Shown: piece by piece, positions 11,403-22,744 of the stretch
Layout: each line of letters starts with the position of its first letter
How positions within the stretch are numbered: the stretch's first letter is position 1
DNA from: Drechslerella dactyloides
Taxonomy: Eukaryota; Ascomycota; Orbiliomycetes; Orbiliales; Orbiliaceae
DNA: 64,000 nucleotides
Reading direction: 5' to 3'
NCBI GenBank assembly: GCA_020064725.1
Contig: JAGTWJ010000001.1
Location: 2,914,001 to 2,978,000 of the forward strand
The notes under the pieces: model-generated
Told to the model about the DNA's origin: nothing
Database searches by the model: none
What the model saw: the letters and a program-made list of their open reading frames with translations, nothing else
Position numbers and translations under genes: made by a program

Positions 11403-13040
11403 ATGCAGACTCCGGATACCGATAGGATCTCGTTCACGGATATACCTTCGGATATATTCGCCTTCGTCCTCGACTACCTTTCATTTCGAGACCTCATATC
11501 CCTCTCTCTCACTACAAGGGGCCTCCGGTACATACAGCCGCGAGTGCCAAACGGTGCGGAGGATGGAAAACTCTGCTCTGCGCTGGTGACCTTAAGTTTC
11601 CTACCGCCGCGGCGTACACAGGATTCTAGTACTGGTGCCCGAGAGGGCACGAGCGCGGATAGCGGCTGCCCGGACCAATGCCCATACTGCCAACATACCC
11701 TTTGTACGGCGGATTGCGAAACTTCATTATTCCTTGACTCTGCTACCGGTGTCTTTTTCCCTCGCTCTCTATATTTGGCCAAATTGAAGCGCTCGCTGGG
11801 TACGAAACGGAAGACGCGCGGTAAACGAAAGAATTCGGATTGCAAGAATATCAACAAATCGTGCTACTCGACGATATGGTGTGAGCATCATCGATGCCCT
11901 AGCGACCTGCTAGCTCGCCCCGGTGCTGAGAACAACGTCTTCATAAGGGAATACAACATTTGGAGTCTTCGATCAATTTACGAGGACGACCTCAGCTATC
12001 TCGTTCGTCACAGATGGCTGGCTGGGCAGAAGCTTCAGTCCCCTCATGTACTGTCACACCCAGTTCACGCGTCAAGCGTCTCCGGATCAAGCGCTGGCTC
12101 AAACGCCATTGCCGTCAACGAAGAGAACCCAAAAAGGTTGAGAGATCTTCAGAGCACAGCAAGCCTCGAATATACACCTGTATACGAGAAAGTCTTCTAC
12201 GATAAAATCTGCCGACATTGCCTACTGGTTGTGCCGCCTTCCTACGGACACACGAGTAACGCGGCGCTTGGGATCACCCTGCGGTCCCTCAGGGTCCTTC
12301 ACGGACGGTCGCCTCCCGCTTGTCAATGCGATCCGGAGATCCGAAAAAAGTGGCCCCAGTCGTGCGTATGCTGTGGTCATGTCAGCGTCAGGGTTACGAA
12401 GGTCGAAGTCTTCGATGACCCTCGCCAGCTGACTGCGCGCCTGCAGCCACCCCGCCAGGGATTTTGGTTGCATCTCGCGACGGAATACTATATGGCGCCT
12501 GCGCCGAAAATCTATGGGCAGCCACCGCCGGAAGGAAAGCGAATGTATCCTGTAGATGCAGTCAAGGCCGCAAGACACCTACAGATAGTTCGAGGCACGA
12601 CCTGGGACAGAATCATCCCGCTACCCCCTCCCAGCCGGCTTGGGATACATGATCTTCCACACGCCGTGCTGAACCGGATACTGGGCTATCTACCAGCGCA
12701 CGGCGTTCATATCGACGAAAATCTAAAATCAGCGCTTCTAGCTAGTAATTGTTTCCTAAAATCATGGCTTGAGGCACGGCGGACACCCGGACAATTATGG
12801 GTTATGTCGCCGGGAGTGCAGTTGGTGAGCAGTCTGAATACAGTTAATCATGAGCGCACGAACGACGACTGGGAGTTGATCTGGGATACGAGTTTCTGGG
12901 AGCGGTGGTGGCATAGAGACGCGGTGCGGGCGGGGTTCGAGGACAATTTGACGCTGGCGACCCCGGACGTGAGATGGGTCGCTACTCACCCGCCGGGTTT
13001 TGAAGAAACTCAAGACGATCATCGACCGGATTACGGTTGA
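11403..13040 (+). CDS. F-box protein with zinc-knuckle cysteines, paralog 2
   Basis: Single-exon gene, 545 residues, paralogous to the gene at 9163. The F-box core is nearly identical (YLSFRDLISLSLTT followed by GLRYIQP). The cysteine blocks recur in order: CPYCQHTLCTADC, a LFLDSATGVFFPRSLY stretch matching LFLDSDTGIFYPRKLF in the other copy, WCEHHRCP, KICRHC, CQC and CVCCG. A basic insertion (KRKTRGKRKNSDCKN) is specific to this copy. The second F-box-like segment begins near residue 413 (LGIHDLPHAVLNRILGYLP) and is less conserved than the first. The C-terminus is rich in Trp. By family knowledge F-box proteins recruit substrates to SCF ligases; the substrate here is unknown. Clearly a tandem duplication with moderate divergence. 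Confidence 0.82.
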   Translation: MQTPDTDRISFTDIPSDIFAFVLDYLSFRDLISLSLTTRGLRYIQPRVPNGAEDGKLCSALVTLSFLPPRRTQDSSTGAREGTSADSGCPDQCPYCQHTLCTADCETSLFLDSATGVFFPRSLYLAKLKRSLGTKRKTRGKRKNSDCKNINKSCYSTIWCEHHRCPSDLLARPGAENNVFIREYNIWSLRSIYEDDLSYLVRHRWLAGQKLQSPHVLSHPVHASSVSGSSAGSNAIAVNEENPKRLRDLQSTASLEYTPVYEKVFYDKICRHCLLVVPPSYGHTSNAALGITLRSLRVLHGRSPPACQCDPEIRKKWPQSCVCCGHVSVRVTKVEVFDDPRQLTARLQPPRQGFWLHLATEYYMAPAPKIYGQPPPEGKRMYPVDAVKAARHLQIVRGTTWDRIIPLPPPSRLGIHDLPHAVLNRILGYLPAHGVHIDENLKSALLASNCFLKSWLEARRTPGQLWVMSPGVQLVSSLNTVNHERTNDDWELIWDTSFWERWWHRDAVRAGFEDNLTLATPDVRWVATHPPGFEETQDDHRPDYG

Positions 13041-13397
13041 AGCTCCTGTAAATTCGAAATTATCGTTGTCGTGGATGGTGTCAATCGACAATATACTGTT
13101 TCGCAAATGGTTGAACGCGCATATGAACGTGCGTTCGATTGTAAACTATATCTGGACAATATTTTCTCAAATAGCGGCATGGGGCCCGAACCGGAAATCT
13201 GCACTCATGCAGGTTTTGCTGTATACATGTAGCTTGGTAGTGCATTTGAGGTGTTTTCAGGCAAGATCGCACGTCTTCCAGGACTATGTCCATCGATGCA
13301 ATCTTGGACTCGAGCTAGTATCGAATAATCCTCTGTTACAAATCATTGATCGCAAATTTGAACCGGTCGATTCGTCGCCGGTAAAGTCGCCTGCAGC
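13041..13397. other. intergenic, no supported gene
   Basis: 357 bp between the second F-box gene and the third secreted-protein gene. No feature recognised. Confidence 0.6.
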
Positions 13398-14477
13398 ATG
13401 CGGGTCGGTATATTATCAGCGGTGATTAGGACCGGCCTTCTGGTGTCGTCTCTTCTGACGCTTGGAGTGTATGTGCGAGTGATTGATGGCCCGGACCGCT
13501 TATATATCTGAACGAGAATTCGGCTGACGTACATGGGATACAATCACAGGTCCGGGCAGGTCGTTTCCAATGTTGACCAATTCAACGTCATTCTAAAGTC
13601 TAAAGAAGACGCTGCCCTATGGGTCAAGCTCGTAAAGGACATTAAGGCTATCCAGGACCTCTGGCTCGTAGACAAAGCTACAATGCGAGTTGACGGCGTC
13701 AAGTATCCCGGCGGTAAGGCTCCAGAGATATTTGACGACTACGCCAGCGTCGCGCTGTCGATTGTCGAAGAAGTGCGGAGGCTGCTGGAACCTACCGACG
13801 ACGATACCGTCGGCCTTGAGCTCGCGCTGGAGATATTGGCAAGACCACCCTTCAACATTGAGACGGCGCATCACGCGGTTTCCATCCTGGATACCTTGAC
13901 GGGATATCTGCTCAACATTCCAACCTGGATCGAGACTATCGTCAGCGGATCGATAGGTATCGACGACTTTAATACGAACCCGTACGCTTCTATCTTCTGG
14001 CTGTTCGGCGGCTCGCTCCGCATGAGCAGTACCAGTGCCAAGCCGAGGGTCGCATGGGATCCGGAGCGACCTTCGTTCATCAGAAGGCTGTTCCTGGTCC
14101 TGAAGCTGGAGCTGGACTGGGCCACCGAGGAATTCGAGGCGCAGCAACCCATGCTTGAGGCTCTCGCGCCGGAGTTCGGCGTCGAGGGGGCGCGGGCGTT
14201 CAACTCGCTGGTACTGTGGACCGGACACTATGCGCAGCTGGTCAAGCGGGTGTCGGACGATCTGTATGCGATTCGAAAGTCGGAGTCGTTTAGAGCGGTG
14301 TACAAGAACACCGGGGCCGCACTGCCGGCAGACCTGAGGAAATACTTCCAAAAGCATCTGCAGCTGCCGGCTCGTGCTCGGCAAACTTCATTGGTCGCTG
14401 GGCTCAATGAGCTGCGGGCGGCGGAGGTGATGCGGACGGAGGGAGAGACCATCGACTCTTCTCCGCGGGCTCCGTAG
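13398..14477 (+). CDS. secreted cysteine-free protein, cluster member 3
   Basis: Two exons, 13398-13468 and 13550-14477, 332 residues. The intron has donor GTATGT, branch GGCTGACG and acceptor CACAG, again phase 2 directly after the signal peptide. Exon 1 (71 nt) encodes MRVGILSAVIRTGLLVSSLL, a strong signal peptide; cleavage is likely near LGVSG/Q. The mature chain is cysteine-free and helical, with blocks such as LALEILARPPFNIETAHHAV and RRLFLVLKLELDWATEEFEA. Sequence similarity to the two genes at 5653 and 7245 is weak by eye and the DIPPLP motif is missing, so membership rests on architecture: signal-peptide exon, phase-2 intron, no cysteine, similar size, same strand. An ATG at 13533 lies inside the intron and would lose the signal peptide, so it is rejected. 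Function unknown. Confidence 0.75.
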
Positions 14478-15311
14478 TTATAAGGCCAGCTAGCTAGCAG
14501 CAGACGCTAGCTGCTTGTTCGCTGCGCAGCGTCCCCCAGACTATTCGCTGTGACTAGTCTCACCTCATCAGCTGAGTTTAGCAAACACATTACCAGAATT
14601 TAAGCTGACAATGCCTCGAGGGGTTGATGGAATGATTAAGATACTCATCTGAATTGCAAATGAGCTTACATCTTATCCCTTGGACCATTTACCCTGGGGG
14701 ATTGAAGAATGATTATCCGAATCAGGCCTCGAGGCCGGATGATTTGATCGTATATATGATTGTTCTAGATATCTCTGCTCTTGACTGCAGCCAGCTCTCA
14801 ACATACTCTACAATCAATATTAGAATGGCAATCGGGTTTAGAGACCGTACTTGAGACCTTGGCTCAACTGACACCCAATACGTAACAAGACTCCGAGACT
14901 AGTCTGGTCGAGGGCAATTTAATTAAAAGGTGTATTTACGTAACTAAGAAATCCCCAGAGAGACCAGTAGAATAAACCTCCTCGGTATTGACTGGGTCAA
15001 GTCTACTATCATGCGACTAAATCAGCCGCTTTATGGAATAGCACAGGCTAATTTTATCTCTCGCATTGCACAGATAGCTAGATCTCAAGATTCGGGATTG
15101 TGAACTGCTCTCGAGATGTTGTTTGAAATGCGTTGCGTGCGGCAGCCAGCGTTTCCGTGGTGACAGCGGCTCCTCGGCAGGGCTGCCCGTTTCGGAAAGA
15201 CAGCAACATTGCCTCTGGCAGCTGCGGCGAGAGAACCAGAACTCTACGCGTATACGGCCCTGGCAAGCAAGCCCAATCGACCGCCAGTCGCAGAGCACTA
15301 AAACTCTGCCT

Positions 15312-15336
15312 CGCATCGCACCGCATCGCATCGTAT
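15312..15336. repeat. CGCAT pentamer microsatellite
   Basis: Five consecutive 5-bp units, three exact CGCAT and two with one change. The reverse complement GATGCGA core recurs in other intergenic regions near 19105, 26195 and 28950. Confidence 0.7.
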
Positions 15337-15583
15337 CCACCCGCCGTCTGTCATTCGCGCACTTCCCGGTTACGTGCCATACTCGAATAGTCAGCCCGCA
15401 AAGCCTCAGACACCACAGCTTGTACGTCATGCGCCCAGTCGCTGTTCGCGCCGCTGAATATATTGAGAACACGCACTGATATCTATCGTAGCTGCGGATA
15501 CACACTCATCGCGTGTGGTCACCGCCCTTTGATTCACGGGTTGATATCGATCGATTGAAGCGATAAGCATCGCGCACAGTCTC

Positions 15584-15591
15584 TATATATA
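15584..15591 (+). promoter_or_regulatory. TATA-like element abutting the BTB start codon
   Basis: TATATATA ends 3 bp before the ATG at 15595. If it acts as a TATA box, transcription would begin downstream of that ATG and the first usable in-frame Met would be Met17 at 15643. Confidence 0.3.
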
Positions 15592-15594
15592 GCC

Positions 15595-16533
15595 ATGGCA
15601 GAACCAAGCATCTACATCGACCTCCCGCCCAAGTCGGACATCATGGAGGAGGCCGAGGAGAACGAGGCAATGGAAGACGTCGAGGCAACCGAACCCTCCG
15701 ACGAGCCAGCCGTCTCTCCGCTCAGCTTTCTAGAGTATGTTGCATGTCGCCAGTCACTTGCTCTCAACAACCACCACCGTTCAAGATGGCTGACCCGCTG
15801 CTGGCCAACAGTCACTTGCAGTCAGCGATAGTAACGCTCTCTGTCGGTGAGAGCCCCGGCACCACCATCGCGGCCCATCAATCCTTGCTCTCCAAATCGC
15901 CATGGTTCACCGCCCACTTCGCCTCCGCCGCCACACCCACCGCGGTGGCTCTGCCAAACGACAACCTGGACGCCGTCGGCTGCTTCATCCAGTACCTGTA
16001 CACGGGCGACTACTTCCCCCGCATCATCAAGCAGAAGGGCGAGGAGGTCCTCGAGAACGACCCGACGCAATCCGACCCGGACGACGGCGACCACCTGCTT
16101 AAGCACGCGCGGGTGTACACGCTCGCTGAGAAGTTTGGCATGCGGGAGCTCAAGACGATGGCGCACAAGAAGATCCACAGGATCAATAGCAGCGCGAGAG
16201 GCGAGATTCAGTATGCGAGATACGTGTACGCGAACACGCCGCGGGAAGATAGGACGATCCGAGGTCCGGTTGCTGCCTTCTGGGCCGCGAGAGGTACGTT
16301 CTTATACTTCTTCGTCCTGTTTAGCATTTATATAAAAGTAGCTAGAGTACTAATGGATTCTGTTCACAGCATACATTCTCCGCCACGAGTCGGAAGAGGA
16401 GTTCCGCAAGCTCATCCTCGAGTTCCCGCAGTTCGGCTACGACGTTATCACACTGCTCCTCGACCAGAAGGAGAAGGAGCCCGCTGCGGCGACTGGCGGC
16501 GGCCGGAAACGGCCACGGTTCAGCTTGGCTTAG
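15595..16533 (+). CDS. BTB/POZ domain protein
   Basis: Three exons: 15595-15734, 15812-16293 and 16370-16533, 261 residues. Intron 1 (GTATGT, CTGACC, ACAG) is phase 2 and intron 2 (GTACGT, GTACTAATGG, CACAG) is phase 1. Residues 1-45 are acidic and probably disordered (EEAEENEAMEDVEATE). The BTB domain follows: FLDHLQSAIVTLSVGE, the core AAHQSLLSKSPWFTAHF, then VGCFIQYLYTGDYFP and VYTLAEKFGMRELKTMAHKK. The last exon gives a helical stretch (AYILRHESEEEFRKLILEFP) and a basic end GGGRKRPRFSLA that could be a nuclear localisation signal. By family knowledge BTB domains dimerise or bind Cul3; no Kelch, zinc-finger or other partner domain is present, as in many small fungal BTB proteins. Target unknown. 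Starting at Met17 would remove only part of the acidic tail. Confidence 0.85.
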
Positions 16534-17890
16534 GAGGGTGCTGACGGTGCGGCCAACGTTCCGAGCGGCAGCAGCAGTCAAGGGCCGTCTGAGTTTGACG
16601 TGGTCATCGAGAGTTGATGGATTATCCGAATTGCTTTCAGAATCGTGGACACCGGGCTGGCGTATCGGTGGGGTTCTATATTATTCTATAGTGTTTTAGT
16701 AGTACCTTGGATCAGGCGGCGGTGTTCTCCTGTATCTCTCTCCTTCTGCCCTAGCCTTTTTTCCCTTTTTATTCGTCGCATCTTCGGGCGAGGGTACTCA
16801 CATTCTTCTCACCATATGTTCGCCTTGTTCCGGATGGTATGTTTTCGATTTTTCTCTGTATATCGGCGTTTGTATCCCGGAGTTCAAGGTCAATTCAACA
16901 CTATCTCATCATTCAAGGTCCAACAACTGAATCTGCAGTCAAAAATCAAACCTGCCAGCTGGACATGCACGCACGATGGCATATCGGGGCATTCCTCCGT
17001 GGGGACGGCCTATACGCGTCTGAAATATGCATGTGTACTTGATACGAGAGTACCTGGTACTTCCACCGATCTACATCCAACATTACAGATGCAACTGTTC
17101 GGCTCGGTGCCACAACAGGCTACCTTGCCGCACCTCGGCGGCGGCCAGCTAGCCGACAGGGTCGAACGTACGGCTGGTAGTGTGGGCTTCTCACTAGTAT
17201 ACCAGTAGTCACATTGAGGGCGGTGCACATGGGCAGTACATGCATGTGGATTATATGGTATATGTTACACCGTGGCTAGCTGTGAGGTTATGTTACACCT
17301 TATCAAGTGACCAGACGACTGTTTCACAATGGGTAGGCTGTAAGAATCTATTCGACCAGCGGGCTTATATTTCGGTGCCGTGTTCTAGTTATATGAATAG
17401 AGTGGTTGGGCGATGGCCGTGAGACTGGACGGCTCGCTCTAATTTTGAGAGGGGGGGCCCGATTGTATATCGATTTATATATGCACGCTACGTGGATAGT
17501 TTCGATTTTATTAAGACGGTGCACTGTGATACCTTCTTGGCTCATAAGCATTGCATGTATCACTATCGCTAAGGATATATATGCGGGGTGCGTACACGAG
17601 ACGTCGACATGTGGATGCAGCGGCAAGGATACTAGCAAGGCAAGTTCAAGTTGTGTGCCAACAACTATGGCATATGCATCTATTATATTCACGGCCATAT
17701 TGCTGGATAGTATTATATTAGCGGTGACGGGATGAATTCGGAAGTCTGCACCGGCGTGCATGCAATTTTCGGTGCACGCTCCGGGGAGGGCTTAGCTTAC
17801 CGGTAAGGAAGTGAGGTGCAACTCCCGTCTATCTATAATAGTGCAATCAAAATCTACAGGTAGTATGCGTGCGCATTTTGCTTGCAAGAC

Positions 17891-17916
17891 TAGTACATGT
17901 ACATGTACATGTACTA
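17891..17916. repeat. 26-bp perfect palindrome of ACATGT units
   Basis: Starts TAGTACATG and ends CATGTACTA, with (ACATGT) repeats between. Every base is symmetric, so a single strand can fold on itself. Confidence 0.9.
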
Positions 17917-18399
17917 ACTGCTCGCATGAGAGCTCCCTCGCTACGAGAATGCATGAATGCACGATCGAGTACTGCATGTATACCGTACCCAATAGTGAGT
18001 GACAAGGGAGCCATTGATTGCCAGCAGTCTCGGGACCGCATTGCCAGGATCCGATTAGAAGAGCAATCACGTTAGCTAATTAGCCAGCAATGCAATACTG
18101 CATGCAAGGCAAGCTGCAGGGGTTAGATTCGATTTCCCGCACCTGCAACGTTGACGTTGTGTAACCTCGACAGTCGTGGACGGCTGCAGCGACGGCATGT
18201 ATTCCAACATCCAACACCAGGTGCAGCCTGGGATACGTGTAGCGTATATATTATATCACAGATTTTATATTATGAACACGGCACGTCCAGAATGGCGGGT
18301 CTGTGTGCAGGGTACAGTAAACCCGGTTTGAGGCCTCCCAAGATCTCTGCCCTAGAAGATGATGACCACTGAGCTCCATTGTATTCAGAGCGGCGGCAG

Positions 18400-18422
18400 G
18401 GTCTTAAGGTGAACTTAAGACC
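18400..18422. repeat. inverted repeat, 9-bp stem and 5-nt loop
   Basis: Arms GGTCTTAAG (18400-18408) and CTTAAGACC (18414-18422) around GTGAA. There is no flanking T-run, so it is not a typical terminator. Confidence 0.8.
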
Positions 18423-19821
18423 ATGGGAAGGATACACTGACTTGTTTGGAACGGGAACCAAATGCCAGGTTTACACCCTGGTTGAAATTTCGAAGGGTCC
18501 AAAACTTGGAAGTCATACCCATGGTAAGATCCACTATGCGGGGCCAATGAACTCGCAGGTAATCACAACCAGCACTCTGGTTCACGGGACACGTCCCAAT
18601 TGATCTGCCTGCCGTTACCGGACCCACGGCTCCAATTGTGCTGGCATTCATGCACGCATAGATGCGGAGCTCGTCGATTACATTTGCTAGCTTCACGAAT
18701 TCTCACGATGAGCTACCCGGGAGACTTTCGTAATGCGTGTACTAGCGTTGCATGTAGTCAACGTAATGCAAGATCAAATTGGATCGATCGACAAGTCATC
18801 AATCTGGATGCACATGTACTCTATCCAGTAAATTCAAATCCGAAGCCGCGTATTCACATTTAAAGAAGGATGTGTCACTCCGGGAATATTTATCCAAAAT
18901 ATCGGGGCTGGAAATATAGTATACAAGAAGGAACTTCAGATTTCATAGCAGTGAAACGATTGTGCAGGAGATCTACGATACCGAATTCAACCAACCAGCG
19001 ACAAAAGTTGGCAATTGGGGCGTTCAGCTGACCGGAGCGGAGGGTGGTATATTATAATTAGTCGATTCGCTCGGCCGGTACCGTGCTTATCTTCTCGGTT
19101 GCTGAGCGATGCGACGCGACCCGCAGGACCCACTTACCAAGCTGTCGGGTTTCGTGACATCACAGTGAGACTTGAAGTGGCGGCTACCTATCGTTCAATA
19201 TCCTCTTCGCTAGTTCGTTCGATGACTGGTATTATGTTATGATATTGTGTCTGAGGAGTTAATTTGGCATGCGTATGTATTCGCGAGCGTGCAGACTATG
19301 GCACAGCTCGTTACGAATGCCGATGTCAATATTGATAGTTGTTCGTAGTAATATGTAGGTATGTGCAGATTTTAGAACGTGAAGTATGCATGTACTGTTT
19401 GTGGAGCTGATAGTATGCATGCTGCATGAAGCTAGGAATGAAAGTTGGGAATAAATCGATCACGGGGCGAAAGTGCAAAATCACCAGCCAATGCACCGTT
19501 CGATTTTTAAATGCATCTTGCATTTATATCGGTAAGGTAGTCGGTACTTGTCGCTAAATCACTCGGCTGGATCCATTGAGTGTGAACGGGCAGGGTCATC
19601 TGATGGGGCCCGCCAGCGGTTTGACTCGTCTCGGATCCGGAGCCGAATATTGTTACGTTGCACGTTGATGTATGTAGCCGGCTATCTCAACTTCATTCCG
19701 CTCGACAGTTTATAGCTAGATTCAGTGGGTAGCTCGAGTGAATAATTGGTTTTCGGTCGGGCTGGTAGGCTGAAGTCTAGTTCAGAGCTCTGCGATAAAT
19801 GCTCGAGAGCTCTGGGGCATG

Positions 19822-19839
19822 GCATATGCCGGCATATGC
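19822..19839. repeat. 18-bp perfect palindrome
   Basis: GCATATGCCGGCATATGC, fully self-complementary, in the gene desert. Confidence 0.9.
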
Positions 19840-21135
19840 AGACGCAGCCTGGCACGCCATACGCTGACCGGACGAGTTGTTGTGGCGCATTGATTGAACC
19901 GCGCAACAATCAGCTGGCACCGCTCCGTATCCAAAGTGCGTATAGTATACGTATATCCATCGGCAGACGCCGATGAATTCAAGCCACTCAGCCGCGGTTC
20001 GAATCGACGCATATCGGTTCAGCTCCACGACCTTCATATTACAACCTGGGGATTGTATTTCAGAAGCCAGATAATATTCGATGCATGGCGTGACCTGGGC
20101 GTCCATGCGTCGACAACTCTACTGGCTGCAGCCAGCTGACTGACTGACTATCGATATCGAGCTCCGGGCTGTTTCGATACGAGGCGTGCATGTGCCAGAC
20201 CGGTATAAACCAACGGCTCGAACCTGTATCGCTTCACATATAGTGGCAGAACGGCAGCCAGTGCAGTGGCCGATATGCAAGTAAAATCTGGAATATATGT
20301 GACCGGTATGCAGCCGACGTAATGTAATCCAGTCGACTAGTCTTGCAGTTCAGACATACATACGAGATGCGTACGTACGTATCATATGCATGCATGTCTA
20401 CGATCAAGACTAACGTCGACGACGGCAGGGCGGAGCGGCAACGTCGCAGTCGATAGTGTACGTCGCCGGATTAACCCGAAAACCAGTTTCTCGGGACGTA
20501 CGACGTACGCCAGCGATGTATGTGGATGTCGCTTCGATACCGATCCGATGAGAATATCCGATGAGAACGTCGAACCTGATTTGGGAAAGCTACAACTTTT
20601 TTTCGCCTATGATATGATATGATAAATGCATCGGCTATAGCCCCACTGTACAATATGCACGCTATCGAACCCCATCGGAGCGCCGGAGCTGCTGCAAGAA
20701 ACAAAAAAAAAAAATACTCTACTCAGATCGAGGCAAGGCGTCTGGCTTGCGAGACAAGATCGAGGAACCAGTAGATTTATACCATATCGCAAGATTCACG
20801 TATGAAGCGATGCAATGGCATATACGTACTCGAGTACTCGACAGATACATATGTACTAGTATGCAGCATTGGAGGCAAATGCGGGCATTTCGGCCTTGAC
20901 CACACGGGGAAAATTGATATCGCAGCGGTTACGTCGATGTTCAAAGAAGGGTCTCAAGAACGACGCACGAGCTAATGCAGGGCTGCACCCTGGCCCATTT
21001 TCTTTCCCTTCTGATCACCATACCAGCTCAGGGTACCTCCTTTCCTTCCTTCCCATCGTGCATGCACCCATCCATACCCATACCATGCCTGCTCCACCGT
21101 TGTAAGTAAGGGTTTGAGTATTCCTTGGAATTTGA

Positions 21136-21166
21136 TCGAACGTTCGAATCGACGCTAGCGCTAGCG
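21136..21166. repeat. two adjacent perfect palindromes
   Basis: TCGAACGTTCGA (21136-21147) followed after 5 bp by CGCTAGCGCTAGCG (21153-21166). Confidence 0.9.
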
Positions 21167-22736
21167 CTTGCGTACTTATATTGGTTCTGTGGGTATACGC
21201 CCGAGACTAGGGTATATATACCGACGAGTGCTCGCTAGATGGCTGGGCTGGGTATGCGGGATATTGCGTGGACTGGGCGAAAAAGAGGGTGAACGACGTC
21301 GATACCTGCTGAGCATGATGGCATGATGATAGTCGGGTGGGTCCTTTTGGGTATCTTTGGTATGCGATCTGCGGGTTTGGAGGATTTCGCTGGTGATTGC
21401 TTGGGCGCTTTCGATATTGGTGAATTCGTGAAGCGGTATGTGTTTGTTGAGATTTATGGGCGTTTGTTCGTTCACCGTGAAGCTCGATTCGTCGGGATAT
21501 TTTCTTGTACAAAACAGGGATTGGTATACATTGAAGCTGGATTTCTCGGATCATCGACGCCGCGGGTTAGCTATCCGAGCATGCATTTTGATTTCCAAGC
21601 AGGCGGTAAACGATGACCGAGTTTATTTTCAGGGTACGACGGCCGCTACTGCCCCCTCGATGCTACATATCACTATAGAACCGATGCCAGACCCTTGTGC
21701 AGTTATCCCGACTCACGATAAGATATACGTAAGTCGGGAAATATGTTCGATTCCAGCGCCTTGATGGATACATCCTGTGCGAGTACCCGGTACCCGACCA
21801 TATCAAGCGGTCTCGTCTCGGCTACCGTTGCACAACAGGACCATTCATCTGCGAGCCGCCTGCTTTCTTTTTTTCTCATCTTTCTCTCTTTTGATTTCTT
21901 GTTTCCGACGTTTGAACCCTTTGCATGTGTGGGAGAGAGCCAGGTTGCAGCTCCCCTGTCGCCCGTTCATGCAGGTCGAGCTAGCTGGTCTGGCTTCCTG
22001 GAGAGAACAGGCGTTGGGAGCACGGCGAAAGCACATGAACACGAGCCGACCTCATGCGCGAATCATAGGGCAGGACCGGTGGGCGAGGGACAGGTAAGTT
22101 GACCTGCGTGATAATTATCATGCTGTGGGGATAAACTTCCAAGGTGTGCATGTGTGTGACACAACGCAGGCTGCCTACGTACGAGCTCTAGTTCTGAGTT
22201 TGACCGGAATCAAATGTCGAATGGATATCCGGATGATAACGCTCTTCACCAACTGCATGAGAAATGAATGCGAAGTGAATGAATGGACGAGTGGGAACCA
22301 ACAGACGGACGAGCGGGAGCTGTATGTATATGTCTCGGATGGACGTCGCCAACATGCATCGAATGAAGCGCAGGAGTGCCTTCAAACGAATGGAAGAAGT
22401 TGTGGCTGTAGATGGGAGGGAAGGAAGTACTGGTTACGTGATATGATGCCGGCCGTGTCCGTAGTCGCGATGAGGTGCCGGCTAGAGCACACACTAGCAG
22501 ACCGGTTGACAGACGACATCGTTAGTGACAGTAATAGTCTGCCTGCCGTTGCTTTTTCCCACGTAGAGAGACGCCCACAGAGTTTGAAAGAGGGAAAAGG
22601 ACACAAAGTTGAAAGCTGCTTGTGCGCTTGTGGCAACTCGCGGATCGTCGACGTGAAAACGCTCGATAAATATTAATAACAGCAACAATGACGGGCATTT
22701 TTCCGTGAAAGCGGGAATTGGGAGATAATATCGGAG

Positions 22737-22744
22737 TATAAAAA
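22737..22744 (+). promoter_or_regulatory. TATA element upstream of the ZZ/F-box-like gene
   Basis: TATAAAAA, 329 bp before the ATG at 23066. It is the best TATA match in this promoter and would imply a leader of about 290 nt. Confidence 0.4.

Larger units (their letters stand above)
14478..15594. other. intergenic with short CGCAT repeat
   Basis: 1.1 kb upstream of the BTB gene. Five CGCAT-like units at 15312-15336 are the only repeat seen. Frames on both strands around 15017-15505 overlap and have no domain. Confidence 0.55.

Noticed and set aside
13533..13549. ATG at 13533 as the start of the third secreted protein
   Set aside because: It lies within the predicted phase-2 intron. The upstream exon supplies a clear signal peptide, matching the other two genes.
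16645..17208. 187-codon frame after the BTB gene
   Set aside because: Non-ATG start, lies in the likely 3' UTR, and the composition is unlike the genes around it.
18400..18422. Hairpin as a bacterial-type terminator
   Set aside because: The organism is a fungus and no U-run follows; kept only as an inverted repeat.
19996..20005. GGTTCGAATC, similar to a tRNA B box
   Set aside because: No A box and no cloverleaf around it. A second B-box-like string near 23696 is inside coding sequence.
22125..22676. 183-codon plus-strand frame in the gene desert
   Set aside because: No domain, irregular composition, non-ATG start and no flanking splice or promoter signals consistent with a gene.
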